Source: an uncultured Collinsella sp.
GTDB lineage: Bacteria; Actinomycetota; Coriobacteriia; Coriobacteriales; Coriobacteriaceae
Assembly: GCA_902489855.1 (NCBI GenBank)
Contig: CABUBS010000001.1
Span: 1-44,446, forward strand
Direction: 5' to 3'
Length of the DNA stretch: 44,446 nucleotides
Part shown: in pieces, positions 27,066 through 35,124 of the stretch
Numbering within the stretch: the stretch's first letter is position 1
Layout: each line of letters opens with the position of its first letter
Translations under genes and position numbers: made by a program
The notes under the pieces: generated by a model
Seen by the model: only the letters and a program-made list of their open reading frames with translations
Told to the model about the DNA's origin: nothing
Database searches by the model: none

Positions 27066-27530
27066 ATGGCAGATCAAAAGCCGGTTGTCGGGATCATCAT
27101 GGGTTCCAAGTCCGATCTGGGCGTTATGGAAGGTTGCACCGCCGAGCTCGAGGCGCTGGGTGTGCCCTATGAGCTCGTCATTGCGAGCGCGCACCGCACG
27201 CCGGCGAAGGTCCACGAGTGGGCTTCGACTGCCGCCGATCGCGGTATCAAAGTGATTATCGCCGCCGCCGGCAAGGCCGCTCACCTGGGTGGTGTCGTGG
27301 CTGCCTTTACGCCGCTGCCGGTTATCGGCGTGCCTATGAAGACGAGTGACCTGGGCGGCATGGATTCGCTGCTGTCGATGGTGCAGATGCCTTCGGGCGT
27401 GCCCGTGGCCTGCGTTGCCATCAACGGCGCCAAGAACGCCGCCATCTATGCCACACAGATTCTGGGTGCTTGCGACCCCGAGTACCGCAAGGTTATCGAG
27501 AAGATGAAGCAGGAGATGGCTGACGCCTAA
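27066..27530 (+). CDS. purE: N5-carboxyaminoimidazole ribonucleotide mutase
   Basis: 154 residues, normal for class I PurE. It moves the carboxyl group of N5-CAIR to give CAIR. Motifs are GSKSDLGVMEGC near the start, SAHRTP at about 40, AAAGKAAHLGGVVA and GVPMKTS. Start ATG at 27066 after AGGAGG; a TTG 6 nt earlier is in frame but too close to it. No purK is visible here. It precedes the sortase gene by 35 nt and may share its transcript. Confidence 0.95.
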   Translation: MADQKPVVGIIMGSKSDLGVMEGCTAELEALGVPYELVIASAHRTPAKVHEWASTAADRGIKVIIAAAGKAAHLGGVVAAFTPLPVIGVPMKTSDLGGMDSLLSMVQMPSGVPVACVAINGAKNAAIYATQILGACDPEYRKVIEKMKQEMADA

Positions 27531-27565
27531 GCATTCCGCCGTTTCACCGCAGTATAAGGAGAGCC

Positions 27566-28564
27566 ATGTCCGATTATCAGGGAAAACGATTCAAGGCTTC
27601 TCAGATTCCCGATCCGTCGAAGCCGGGTGCTGCCCATGCGGCGCAGCAGGGTCGGACATCCTCTCCTCAGCAGCCGCGTGCGCCGCGCCCCGTGACACCG
27701 GCGACGCATCGTCGACAGGACGCGCCGGCCGCATATCGTCCTTCGTCTTATAGCTCCGCTAAGAAGCCGCCCCGGTCTTCATCGCATGCCGCGCCGTCGG
27801 ATTACACCGAGCCGCCGCGCAAAAAGCGCCGCTCCATTATTCCCATTCTGCTCATCATCATCGGTATCGGCCTGATTGTCGCCGCCGCCGCTATCTTTAT
27901 TAATGCCCAGATTGGCTATAAGCAGGCGAGCGATTCGTATCAGAAAATCGAGAAGCAATATGTAAGCGATAAGGACGCCAGCGGCGTGCCGATTATCGAC
28001 TTTGATGCGCTTGCTCAGACGAACCCCGAGATTGTGGGTTGGATTTACGTGCCGGGAACCAACATCAACTATCCCGTGGTGCAGACCAACAACAACTCCA
28101 AATACCTCAACACGCTGTTCGACGGAACGGCTAACGCGTCCGGTGCCATTTTCCTGGATAGCGATGACACCGCGCCGGGAATGGTCGACCAGCAGACCAC
28201 GATCTACGGCCACCATATGAACGATGGGTCGATGTTCAACGTGATTTCGGACACCACTGATCAGGCGACGTTCGATAGCATTGAATATGTGTACTACATC
28301 ACGCGCGATGCGACGTATAAGCTGCGTCCGCTGGCGACCAAGGTGGTCGAGGACACGTATGCCAAGGCGCGCACGACCAATTTTGAGGGCGACGACGGAC
28401 TCAAGAACTACCTGTCCGAGATGCTCGACGGCGCTTCTGCCGTGGCGAGTGATGCCACCGATCGTGCCGCTTCGGCAACTAAGGTTGTAACGCTTGTGAC
28501 CTGTCGTTCGCTGTCGCTGAGCAACACACGCGCCGTCATGGTGCTCACGCCGGTCGAGGAATAA
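27566..28564 (+). CDS. Class B sortase
   Basis: 332 residues. Residues 1-90 are a Pro/Ser/Ala-rich cytoplasmic stretch ending in RKKRR, then one membrane segment (about 92-115). The sortase domain follows: INYPVVQTNNNSKYL, catalytic His216 (YGHHM), Cys313 (TLVTCRS) and Arg322 (NTRAVM). Sortases cut a sorting motif and join the protein to the peptidoglycan. The LAATGD-bearing protein at 42814 could be a substrate, although class B enzymes often have special targets. The long Pro-rich N-terminus is unusual. Confidence 0.92.
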   Translation: MSDYQGKRFKASQIPDPSKPGAAHAAQQGRTSSPQQPRAPRPVTPATHRRQDAPAAYRPSSYSSAKKPPRSSSHAAPSDYTEPPRKKRRSIIPILLIIIGIGLIVAAAAIFINAQIGYKQASDSYQKIEKQYVSDKDASGVPIIDFDALAQTNPEIVGWIYVPGTNINYPVVQTNNNSKYLNTLFDGTANASGAIFLDSDDTAPGMVDQQTTIYGHHMNDGSMFNVISDTTDQATFDSIEYVYYITRDATYKLRPLATKVVEDTYAKARTTNFEGDDGLKNYLSEMLDGASAVASDATDRAASATKVVTLVTCRSLSLSNTRAVMVLTPVEE

Positions 28565-28573
28565 GTTGTTCGA

Positions 28574-28610
28574 GAGTAGCTAAAAAGGCCCCGTCCCAAA
28601 TTGGCTACTC
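28574..28610 (-). repeat. GGGACRG-loop palindrome, copy 2
   Basis: Arms GAGTAGC (28574-28580) and GCTACTC (28604-28610). On the minus strand the loop contains GGGACGGGGCC (28587-28597). It lies between the sortase gene and the next gene. Confidence 0.45.
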
Positions 28611-28631
28611 GACGACGGTAAGGGAGAAATG

Positions 28632-29048
28632 ATGCTCGAGAGTGGCAAATTGATGCCTTCGATTGATGCTTGGCTGCGCGAGGCCAAGGCCGATGCTTCG
28701 GCGGCAGGCTGTGGGATGTATCTGACGCATAACGGTGTGGTGCGCGCGACGCCCAAGGCCGAGGTGCGCGGAGTCGAGACCGATGGCGTGGCGCCAGGCC
28801 ACAGGGTGGGCGGCATGGTCTTTGACTACGACGCCGAAAAGGTACGGTCTGCTATCGAGGCCACGCGCGCGATGCCGGGTATCGGCTATGTGCGCGTGTG
28901 GCTGGCAAGCGGCGGGCTTGCCGTAGGTGACGACATCATGCTCGTGCTTATCGGCGGGGACATTCGCCCACACGTGGTCGATGCGCTGCAGGCGCTCGTT
29001 GGCACCATCAAGAACGAATGCGTGAGTGAGGTCGAGCGCGAGGCGTAG
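28632..29048 (+). CDS. MoaE-like protein (molybdopterin synthase large-subunit family)
   Basis: 138 residues. The C-terminal half (VRVWLASGGLAVGDDIMLVLIGGDIRPHVVDALQALVGTIKNE in part) follows the MoaE pattern GxLxVGD, a strand, PHxxxAxxALxxLIxxIK. The N-terminal HNGVVRATPKAEVRG is less typical. MoaE with MoaD converts cyclic pyranopterin to molybdopterin, but no moaD or other cofactor gene is near, so the real role may differ. Start ATG at 28632 with AGGGAG 5 nt before it; the ATG at 28629 is too close. It is followed by a bidirectional terminator. Confidence 0.55.
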   Translation: MLESGKLMPSIDAWLREAKADASAAGCGMYLTHNGVVRATPKAEVRGVETDGVAPGHRVGGMVFDYDAEKVRSAIEATRAMPGIGYVRVWLASGGLAVGDDIMLVLIGGDIRPHVVDALQALVGTIKNECVSEVEREA

Positions 29049-29078
29049 AGGCTTGCGTCGATAGAAGGATCGTTTATA

Positions 29079-29117
29079 AAAATGCCCACCGGTACGTGTG
29101 ATACCGGCGGGCATTTT
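29079..29117. terminator. Bidirectional terminator between convergent genes
   Basis: AAAATGCCC, a bulged A, CCGGTA and the matching TACCGG, C, GGGCATTTT form a stem of about 15 bp. A-run on the left and T-run on the right serve both the MoaE-like gene (plus) and the membrane protein gene (minus). Confidence 0.88.
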
Positions 29118-29138
29118 GCGTTTTGGGCGCGGTTGGCG

Positions 29139-30368
29139 CTACACGCGCGTCGCATCCTTGGGGCTCATGGTCATGCTCTGGAAGCGATTCTCCATAAAGT
29201 CATTATCGAAGTACTTGCCGTAGAACTGCGCAACGGGAATATCCGGTTCCGTGCCGTTGACGCGCTGATACCAATAATCGAGCGACTGCAGCGTCATAAC
29301 GCCATCGACCAGCATAATGATGGTGAAGATGACGGTAGCCGAGTAGCGGCTCTTCCACGGAATCATGTTGATGAGCTTGAGCAGCCTCGGCAACAGCAGC
29401 TTGATCCAGATGAGGCCACCCAGGCCCCACAGGCAGGCGAAGCCCGTGCAGGTACGTCCGCCGGTAAGGACGGCGAGCGGATCGGGCATGCCAAAGAGCT
29501 TCATATGCGAGTAGCTCCACGAGACCACGCCAAACGAGGTCTGCATAAACCAGCCCACGAACACCTCAAAGCTTGCGCCGAGCAGCGCGCTCACCAAAAA
29601 GATAATGATGGGGTTCTTTTTGTAGAAGCGGTTGAGCACCATGGTCATGAGTACGGCGCCAAATCCGTAGATGGGGCTGAAGGGGCCAAACAGCATGCCG
29701 GCGCGGTTCTGGTAGACGCCCGGGTCGTCGACCGTCATGTGCCAGATGTCCTCGGCGATCAGGCCGAGTATGCAGCAGACAAAGAATACCCAGAACAGGT
29801 TGAAGTAGTTGAGCTTAATGTAGCCTTCGCCGGTTTCATCGCGCCCGAGCATGCCCTCGGCGGCGGCGTCGCGATCGAGCATTTCCTGCAGGCGGCGCTG
29901 CAGCTCGCGCTCCTGGCGCAGCGTGGGGTCGACGGTGGCCGAAAGCGCGACGAGGATGCCGAGCTGGATGGCAGGGCGCAGCAAGAAGGGCCCGATGCCC
30001 TGGAGCATCACGTCAACCAAAAGCTCGACGACGGTAAACGCGATAAGGATATAGGACAGACGGGCAGCGTTGCGGCGCTGGTTTTTGATAAGGTCCAGGC
30101 CAAAGATGATCAGGATGACGGCACTGGCAGCCGAGAGCATGATGCCGGCGACAATCAGTCCGACCGCGACGAGCGTGTTGTCGCCGAGCTTGGCGGCGGC
30201 GTTGCCGTTGATGAGCGCGGTGATGACCTGCCACATAAAGGCGCCGACCGAAGGGAGCGTGCCCACGCCGGACAGGATGCACAGGACGGCGTACACCTTA
30301 ATGATGAGGGGGATCTTCTTGACCTCCGTGGCGCTGGGGACGCTGGGGTCGAGTTCGTTTCGATCCAT
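29139..30368 (-). CDS. Putative ABC transporter permease, CmpB type (DUF1113)
   Basis: 409 residues with about eight membrane segments. The N-terminal half has four helices and a cytoplasmic charged stretch (RQERELQRRLQEMLDRD). The C-terminal half (NLFWVFFVCCILGLIAEDIWH, then GPFSPIYGFGAVLM and EVFVGWFMQ) matches the CmpB/DUF1113 family, common in Firmicutes and Coriobacteriia and of unproved function. Start ATG at 30368 with AAAGG before it; the open frame back to 30545 has no ribosome site. It is divergent from purF. The 294-nt gap (30369-30662) shows only the purF -10 and no gene. Confidence 0.75.
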   Translation of the reverse strand: MDRNELDPSVPSATEVKKIPLIIKVYAVLCILSGVGTLPSVGAFMWQVITALINGNAAAKLGDNTLVAVGLIVAGIMLSAASAVILIIFGLDLIKNQRRNAARLSYILIAFTVVELLVDVMLQGIGPFLLRPAIQLGILVALSATVDPTLRQERELQRRLQEMLDRDAAAEGMLGRDETGEGYIKLNYFNLFWVFFVCCILGLIAEDIWHMTVDDPGVYQNRAGMLFGPFSPIYGFGAVLMTMVLNRFYKKNPIIIFLVSALLGASFEVFVGWFMQTSFGVVSWSYSHMKLFGMPDPLAVLTGGRTCTGFACLWGLGGLIWIKLLLPRLLKLINMIPWKSRYSATVIFTIIMLVDGVMTLQSLDYWYQRVNGTEPDIPVAQFYGKYFDNDFMENRFQSMTMSPKDATRV

Positions 30369-30615
30369 ATAGAACCTTTCTCGTTTTGCTGTAGGTACAA
30401 GGATACGCCGCCGACCTGCTAAAAGACAGGACAAACGACCCAATTGCAGCAATGTAAGCCCTAGCGGTGGACGAGACGCGTCGCAACGGAAGTATGCGGG
30501 ATCGTCGGCCCCGAGGCGGTTGCCCAATAAAATGTTTGGCTGCAAAACGGATTATAAGCTCGGTGGGCTTTTAAAAAGCGCTGTTCATGCGCGGGAGTGC
30601 TTGTCTTGCCGTGCG

Positions 30616-30621
30616 TATAAT
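30616..30621 (+). promoter_or_regulatory. Perfect -10 TATAAT before purF
   Basis: TATAAT stands 41 nt before the purF ATG. I find no good -35 at 16-18 nt, so the promoter may depend on an activator. Confidence 0.45.
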
Positions 30622-30662
30622 AGGGCAGGTAACGCCAAATAACGAGGCTCTGAGGGGATGCC

Positions 30663-32386
30663 ATGTCTCAAGAAACCATCCACGCGGCCGAGCGCGCCGC
30701 GGGACAGGTGAAGACCATGTCGACGTATGATCCGGACTCCGACCAGCTGCATGAGGAATGCGGCATTTTTGGTGTGTGGGCGCCCGATCGCGACGTGGCT
30801 CGACTGACGTACTTTGGCCTGCGTGCACTGCAGCACCGCGGCCAGGAATCGGCGGGAATCGCCGTGGGTGACGGCGGCACGGTTATGGTTCGCAAGGACC
30901 TGGGCCTGCTCGACCGCGTGTTCTCCAACGCCGACCTGTCGACGCTCTCCGGCCAGCTGGCCGTGGGCCACGTGCGCTATGGCACTGCCGGTGCCAAGAG
31001 CTGGGAAGCCTCGCAGCCGCATCTTTCTACCATCAACAGCGTCATTATCGCGCTTGCTCACAACGGCACTCTGGTCAACACCGACGAGCTGCGCCGCCAG
31101 CTGATCGAGCTGGGCGTGCCGTTCCTCTCCAATTCGGATTCCGAGGTCGCGACCAAGCTTATCGGCTACTTTACCCAGCGTACGGGTCATCTGCGTGAGG
31201 GCATTCGCAAGACCATGGAGCTCGTGCGCGGCGGCTACGCCATGACGCTCATCAACGAGCGGGCGCTCTACGCATTCCGCGATCCGCACGGCATTCGCCC
31301 GCTCGTGCTGGGCAAGCTGGTGGACGAGGGTCTGGACCAGGCCGATGCCGCATCCGTTTCGCAGCTGCCCTCGCAAGACGGCGCCGCGACGGTCGACTCC
31401 GCCGTCCATGTCACGCGCGCCGGCGGCTGGGTCGTTGCTTCCGAGACCTGCGCACTCGACATCGTGGGCGCCGAGTACGTCCGTGACGTCCGTCCCGGCG
31501 AGATCTTGCGCATCAGCGCCGAGGGTCTGGTATCCGAGCAGGGCGTGCCTGCAGCCGAAGAGCCCGCCAACTGCATCTTTGAGCAGGTCTACTTCGCCCG
31601 TCCCGACTCCATCATGAACGGCAAGAGCGTTTACGCCTGCCGTTACCAGACCCTCGGCGCTGATGCGCAAGATCTCGCCGGGACGGACCCTGCCGTTACG
31701 ACATGGGTCGTCAGCTGGCACATGAGGAGCCCGTCGAGGCCGACCTGGTCATCGGCGTGCCCGACTCCGGCCTGCCGCCCGCGGAGGGGTATTCGCACGA
31801 GAGCGGTATTCCCTTTGGCGAGGGTCTTATCAAGAACCGCTACGTGGGCCGTACGTTTATCGAGCCTACGCAGGAGTTGCGCGCCATGGGCGTGCGCATG
31901 AAGCTTAACCCGCTGCGCGACAACATCGAGGGCAAGCGCCTCGTCGTGATCGACGACTCCATCGTGCGTGGCACCACTATGGTGCAGCTCGTCAAGATGC
32001 TGCGCAACGCCGGCGCCAAGGAGATTCATATCCGCATCAACTCGCCCGAGGTCATCTGGCCGTGCTTCTACGGTATCGATACCGACGTGCAGTCGCAGCT
32101 TATCAGCGCCAACAAGACGGTCGACGAGATTTGCGAGTATATCGGCGCCGATTCGCTGGCCTTCCTTTCGGTCGAGGGCCTGCTTAAGGTCATGCCCAAG
32201 GGCGGTTACTGCGATGCGTGCTTTACCGGCCGCTACCCCGTGGCGATTCCCGAGAGCTTTGGCCGCGATAAGTTTATGGAGGGCTTTAAGCCCCGCAACC
32301 TGGATAAGCCGCTGCACTTTGACGACGACGCCGTGGTCGAGAAATACGACGACCGCAGCTGGGAAGAGGAGCACGGCGAGGCCTAA
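30663..32386 (+). pseudogene. purF: Amidophosphoribosyltransferase, frameshifted by a 53-nt insertion
   Basis: The N-terminal part (30663-31646) has a 32-residue propeptide, nucleophile Cys33 (EECGIFGV) and the glutaminase domain. The C-terminal part, in another frame (about 31700-32386), holds FGEGLIKNRY, the PRPP loop VIDDSIVRGTT and YCDACFTGRYP. They are joined by an insertion at 31647-31699. Without its 53 nt the gene is exactly 557 codons and reads SVYACRYDMGRQLAHEEP across the join. With it, translation leaves the PurF frame and stops at 31901. PurF makes phosphoribosylamine, the first committed purine step, so the strain would lack de novo purines unless the insertion is an artefact. 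AGGGG-type ribosome site before the ATG. Confidence 0.9.
31644..31699 (+). repeat. Templated inverted duplication inside purF
   Basis: 31644-31688 is the exact reverse complement of 31488-31532 (45 nt; 42 of them in the insertion plus the shared TAC/GTA). It is followed by CCTGCCGTTAC (31689-31699), a direct repeat of 31636-31646. The net addition is 53 nt, which is not a multiple of three. Confidence 0.93.
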
Positions 32387-32388
32387 AG

Positions 32389-32421
32389 CCTGCCATGTAG
32401 GGACAGGTTTATTCTGGTAGG
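32389..32421 (+). repeat. GGGACRG-loop palindrome, copy 3 (degenerate)
   Basis: CCTGCCA (32389-32395) pairs with TGGTAGG (32415-32421), with one G-U. The loop contains GGGACAGG (32400-32407). It lies just after purF. Confidence 0.4.
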
Positions 32422-32448
32422 TTTTACCTGCTGTTTTGTTGATATGAC

Positions 32449-32473
32449 GGCGTGTGCTGTTATGGCACACGCC
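32449..32473. promoter_or_regulatory. 9-bp hairpin in the purF-purM gap
   Basis: GGCGTGTGC (32449-32457) and GCACACGCC (32465-32473) match perfectly. No U-run follows. It could be an operator or an RNA structure before purM; the remainder of the gap shows no gene. Confidence 0.4.
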
Positions 32474-32542
32474 GAAATGAACGCAACTATGAGCACCGTT
32501 TGGCGCCCGCGCGGCGGACGGTAGTGGGAGAGGAAGGCTCAG

Positions 32543-33646
32543 ATGAGCGACAGCAAGCATGTGACGTATGAGGATGCCGGCGTCGATACCGCTGAGGGCG
32601 GCCGCGCCGTCGACGCTATTAAGCAAATGGTTAAGGACACCAACCGTCCCGAGGTCATCGGCGGCATCGGTGGCTTCGGTGGCCTGTTCTCGGCCGCCGC
32701 GCTTAAGGATATGGAAGACCCGATTCTGATTAGCGGTACCGACGGCGTGGGCACCAAGCTCGTGCTCGCTCAGATCATGGACCGTCACGAGACGGTGGGC
32801 CAGGACCTGGTCGCCATGTGCGTCAACGACATTTTGGCTTCGGGCGCCGAGCCGCTGTTCTTCCTGGACTACGTTGCCATCGGCCACATCGAGGCCGAGC
32901 ACATGGCAAAGATCATCAAGGGCGTGGCCGACGGCTGCAAGCTCGCGGGCTGCGCGCTCGTGGGCGGCGAGATGGCCGAGCACCCGGGCGTCATGGCTCC
33001 GGCCGACTACGACCTTGCCGGCTTTACCGTGGGCGTCGTCGACCGTCCCAAGATGCTCGACCCCGCGAATGTCCGTCCCGGCGACGTGATCCTGGGCCTG
33101 CCTTCCACCGGCGTGCACTCCAACGGCTACTCGCTCGTGCGCAAGGTCATCGGCGTCGACGGCATTAAGCCGGGCACGCCCGAGGCCGCCGCTAAGGCCG
33201 AAGAGCTGAGCCGCCCGCTCGAGGAGCTCGGTGGCGCATCGCTGGCTGACGCTCTGCTGGCCCCCACGCGCATCTACGTCAAGCCTATTCTGGAGCTGCT
33301 GCGCGGTGGCGCTCCGGTGCACGCCATCGCCCACATCACTGGCGGCGGTATTACCGAGAACCTCAACCGCGCGCTCGCCGACGACGTCGACGCCGTGGTC
33401 ACCCGCAACGGTGCCGAGATGGGTTGGGACGTTCCGCCCGTCATCACCTATGTGTCGCGCCAGGCCGAGCTCGCGCCCAATGAGGCATGCAAGACCTTCA
33501 ACATGGGCGTTGGCCTGTGCCTGATCGTCGCCCCCGAGGACGAGGCCGCGGTGACCGAGGCTCTGGTCGCGCTGGGCGAGAAGCCGTTCCGCGTGGGCGA
33601 GTGCGTCGAGGGTTCCGGTAAGGTCGTGTACTCCGATGAGCGCTAA
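32543..33646 (+). CDS. purM: Phosphoribosylformylglycinamidine cyclo-ligase (AIR synthetase)
   Basis: 367 residues. It uses ATP to close the imidazole ring, making AIR from FGAM. The N-terminus has YEDAGVDTAEGGRAVD; GIGGFGGLF, then ISGTDGVGTKLVLA, CVNDILASGAEPLFFLDY and VGGEMAEHPG are the usual motifs, and HITGGGITENLNR lies in the second domain. Ribosome site GAGAGGAAGG. The stop overlaps the start of purN by 11 nt, so the two are coupled. Confidence 0.96.
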   Translation: MSDSKHVTYEDAGVDTAEGGRAVDAIKQMVKDTNRPEVIGGIGGFGGLFSAAALKDMEDPILISGTDGVGTKLVLAQIMDRHETVGQDLVAMCVNDILASGAEPLFFLDYVAIGHIEAEHMAKIIKGVADGCKLAGCALVGGEMAEHPGVMAPADYDLAGFTVGVVDRPKMLDPANVRPGDVILGLPSTGVHSNGYSLVRKVIGVDGIKPGTPEAAAKAEELSRPLEELGGASLADALLAPTRIYVKPILELLRGGAPVHAIAHITGGGITENLNRALADDVDAVVTRNGAEMGWDVPPVITYVSRQAELAPNEACKTFNMGVGLCLIVAPEDEAAVTEALVALGEKPFRVGECVEGSGKVVYSDER

Positions 33647-34337
33647 CGAGCAGATGACTGCCGCCGAGGGCCTGGATTTTGTGCCCTATACCCGTCCGAC
33701 CGGCACCGATACGGCCGAGCCGCTCAAGATCGGTGTGCTCATCAGCGGTTCGGGTACCAACCTGCAGGCGCTGATCGATCTGATCGCCGCCGGCAAGCTC
33801 AACGCTTCGATTGAGCTTGTGGTGTCGAGCCGTCCTTCGGCTAAGGGTTTGCAGCGCGCTGAGCGCGCGGGCATCCAGACGCTCACGCTGTCCAAGGATG
33901 TCTATGCCGACCCTATTGCCGCCGACGAGATCATCGCGCACGAGCTTCTCGAGCGCGGCTGCGAGTATGTGGTCATGGCCGGCTACATGCGCATGGTGCA
34001 CACGCCTCTGCTGGCGGCGTTTCCCAACCGCGTGGTCAACTTGCATCCGGCGCTGCTGCCGAGCTTTACCGGTGCGCATGCGATTGACGACGCCTTTGCG
34101 CGCGGCGTCAAGGTGACCGGCGTGACCGTGCATTTTGCCAACGAGATTTACGACAACGGTCCCATCATCGCCCAGCGTGCGCTGGCTGTTGAGGAGGGCT
34201 GGGATGTCGACACGCTCGAGGAGCACATCCATGCGATTGAGCATGTGCTGTATCCCGAGGTCGTGCAGATGCTCGCCGACGGCCGTGTTCACGTGCTGGA
34301 GAGCGGCAAGGTCGCAATTGACGTGCCTCGCGGCTAG
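33636..34337 (+). CDS. purN: Phosphoribosylglycinamide formyltransferase
   Basis: 233 residues. It transfers a formyl group from 10-formyl-THF to GAR. GVLISGSGTNLQALI starts the fold at about residue 33; catalytic Asn/His/Asp fit VVNLHPALLPSFTGAHAIDDA and HFANEIYDNGPII. The 30 residues before the fold are an extension not usual in the family; a start at 33654 would shorten it. The ATG at 33636 lies inside the end of purM. Followed by a terminator. Confidence 0.94.
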   Translation: MSANEQMTAAEGLDFVPYTRPTGTDTAEPLKIGVLISGSGTNLQALIDLIAAGKLNASIELVVSSRPSAKGLQRAERAGIQTLTLSKDVYADPIAADEIIAHELLERGCEYVVMAGYMRMVHTPLLAAFPNRVVNLHPALLPSFTGAHAIDDAFARGVKVTGVTVHFANEIYDNGPIIAQRALAVEEGWDVDTLEEHIHAIEHVLYPEVVQMLADGRVHVLESGKVAIDVPRG

Positions 34338-34369
34338 CGGCGCACAGTACAATTTAGCCGAGTAGTCAG

Positions 34370-34412
34370 GGTGGTCATTGGCGCCAAGGCGCGCGTGGCC
34401 ACCTTTTGTTTT
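34370..34412 (+). terminator. Terminator of the purM-purN operon
   Basis: GGTGGTCA (34370-34377) pairs with TGGCCACC (34396-34403), with a palindromic TTGGCGCCAA in the loop. TTTTGTTTT follows. Confidence 0.8.
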
Positions 34413-34420
34413 GGGTAGTT

Positions 34421-34466
34421 ATCGGGGACGGTCTTTAACGACTGGTCATTCAAGAACGTCTCCGAT
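34421..34466. repeat. GGGACRG palindrome, copy 4 (two inverted half-elements)
   Basis: ATCGGGGACG (34421-34430) is inverted at 34457-34466 (CGTCTCCGAT, one change). The match continues inwards over about 22 nt with four differences. The layout is that of copy 6 at 36912, but decayed. Confidence 0.5.
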
Positions 34467-34489
34467 GGCTAGGTGAGAGAGGTGAGCGC

Positions 34490-34954
34490 ATGGCGGATAA
34501 CGAAGCGCTGTTTGCGCCTGAGCTGGTGTTTTTTGATTGGGAGTGTGCAACGCCGGATGAGGTGTTTGCGCGGCTCGAGGGCGAGCTTGCCCCGCGCGGC
34601 TACATTGCCGACGGTTGGCTCGACGCCGTTCGCACGCGCGAGGATGCCTATCCCACGGGTCTTGCCATGCCGGCGGCAAACATTGCCATTCCGCATACCG
34701 ATCCGGGGTTTGTGGCCAAGCCCTATATCGCGGTGGTGAAGCCCGCCGCGCCCGTGACATTTAACGCCATGGCTGGCATGGGCGCTCCGGTGCCGGCGCA
34801 GATCGTCATCAATCTGGGCATCGCCGAGCCAGGCGGCCAGGTCGAGGCCCTACAGGCGCTCATGAACATCTTTATGGATGCCGATGCCGCAGCCGACGTG
34901 CTCGGCCAGACCACGTCCCAGGGCATGGTCGACGCCATCCGCCGTCACTTCTAA
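34490..34954 (+). CDS. PTS IIA domain protein, fructose/galactitol type, orphan
   Basis: 154 residues forming one PTS_EIIA type-2 domain. The phosphorylated His is in NIAIPHTDP. Sequence around VKPAAPVTFNAMAGMGAPVPAQIVINL resembles galactitol-type IIA. No IIB or IIC of that family is near, so it may serve a distant permease or a regulator. Ribosome site GAGAGGTGAG before the ATG. It stands alone between two palindromes of the GGGACRG family. Confidence 0.85.
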   Translation: MADNEALFAPELVFFDWECATPDEVFARLEGELAPRGYIADGWLDAVRTREDAYPTGLAMPAANIAIPHTDPGFVAKPYIAVVKPAAPVTFNAMAGMGAPVPAQIVINLGIAEPGGQVEALQALMNIFMDADAAADVLGQTTSQGMVDAIRRHF

Positions 34955-34967
34955 GGTGGGGCTGAGT

Positions 34968-35056
34968 CGGCACTTGGGGACTGTCCCTAACTGCCGGCTG
35001 CCAGAGCCGTCCCCTTTGCACCAAAATGGTGCAGATTAACCTGTCCCCAATGCACC
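34968..35056. repeat. GGGACRG palindromes, copy 5 cluster
   Basis: First unit: CGGCACTT (34968-34975), GGGGACTGTCCCT, AACTGCCG (34989-34996). On the minus strand a second unit has GGTGCATT, GGGGACAG (35041-35048) and TGCACC (the complement of 35028-35033). A third has GGTGCAAA followed by GGGGACGG (35008-35014). TGCACC/GGTGCA arms can pair in more than one way. Confidence 0.5.
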
Positions 35057-35124
35057 AAGCGTGCCGCGAGGGCTGCGTTGTGACACAATGGCGTTTGTTC
35101 GATTCGTTATGCGAAAGGCCGACT

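Noticed and set aside
31488..31688. Invertible switch in purF because of the 45-bp inverted repeats
   Set aside because: Inverting the 111 nt between the repeats would not restore the frame, and no recombinase gene is near. The 11-nt direct repeat is better explained by template switching.
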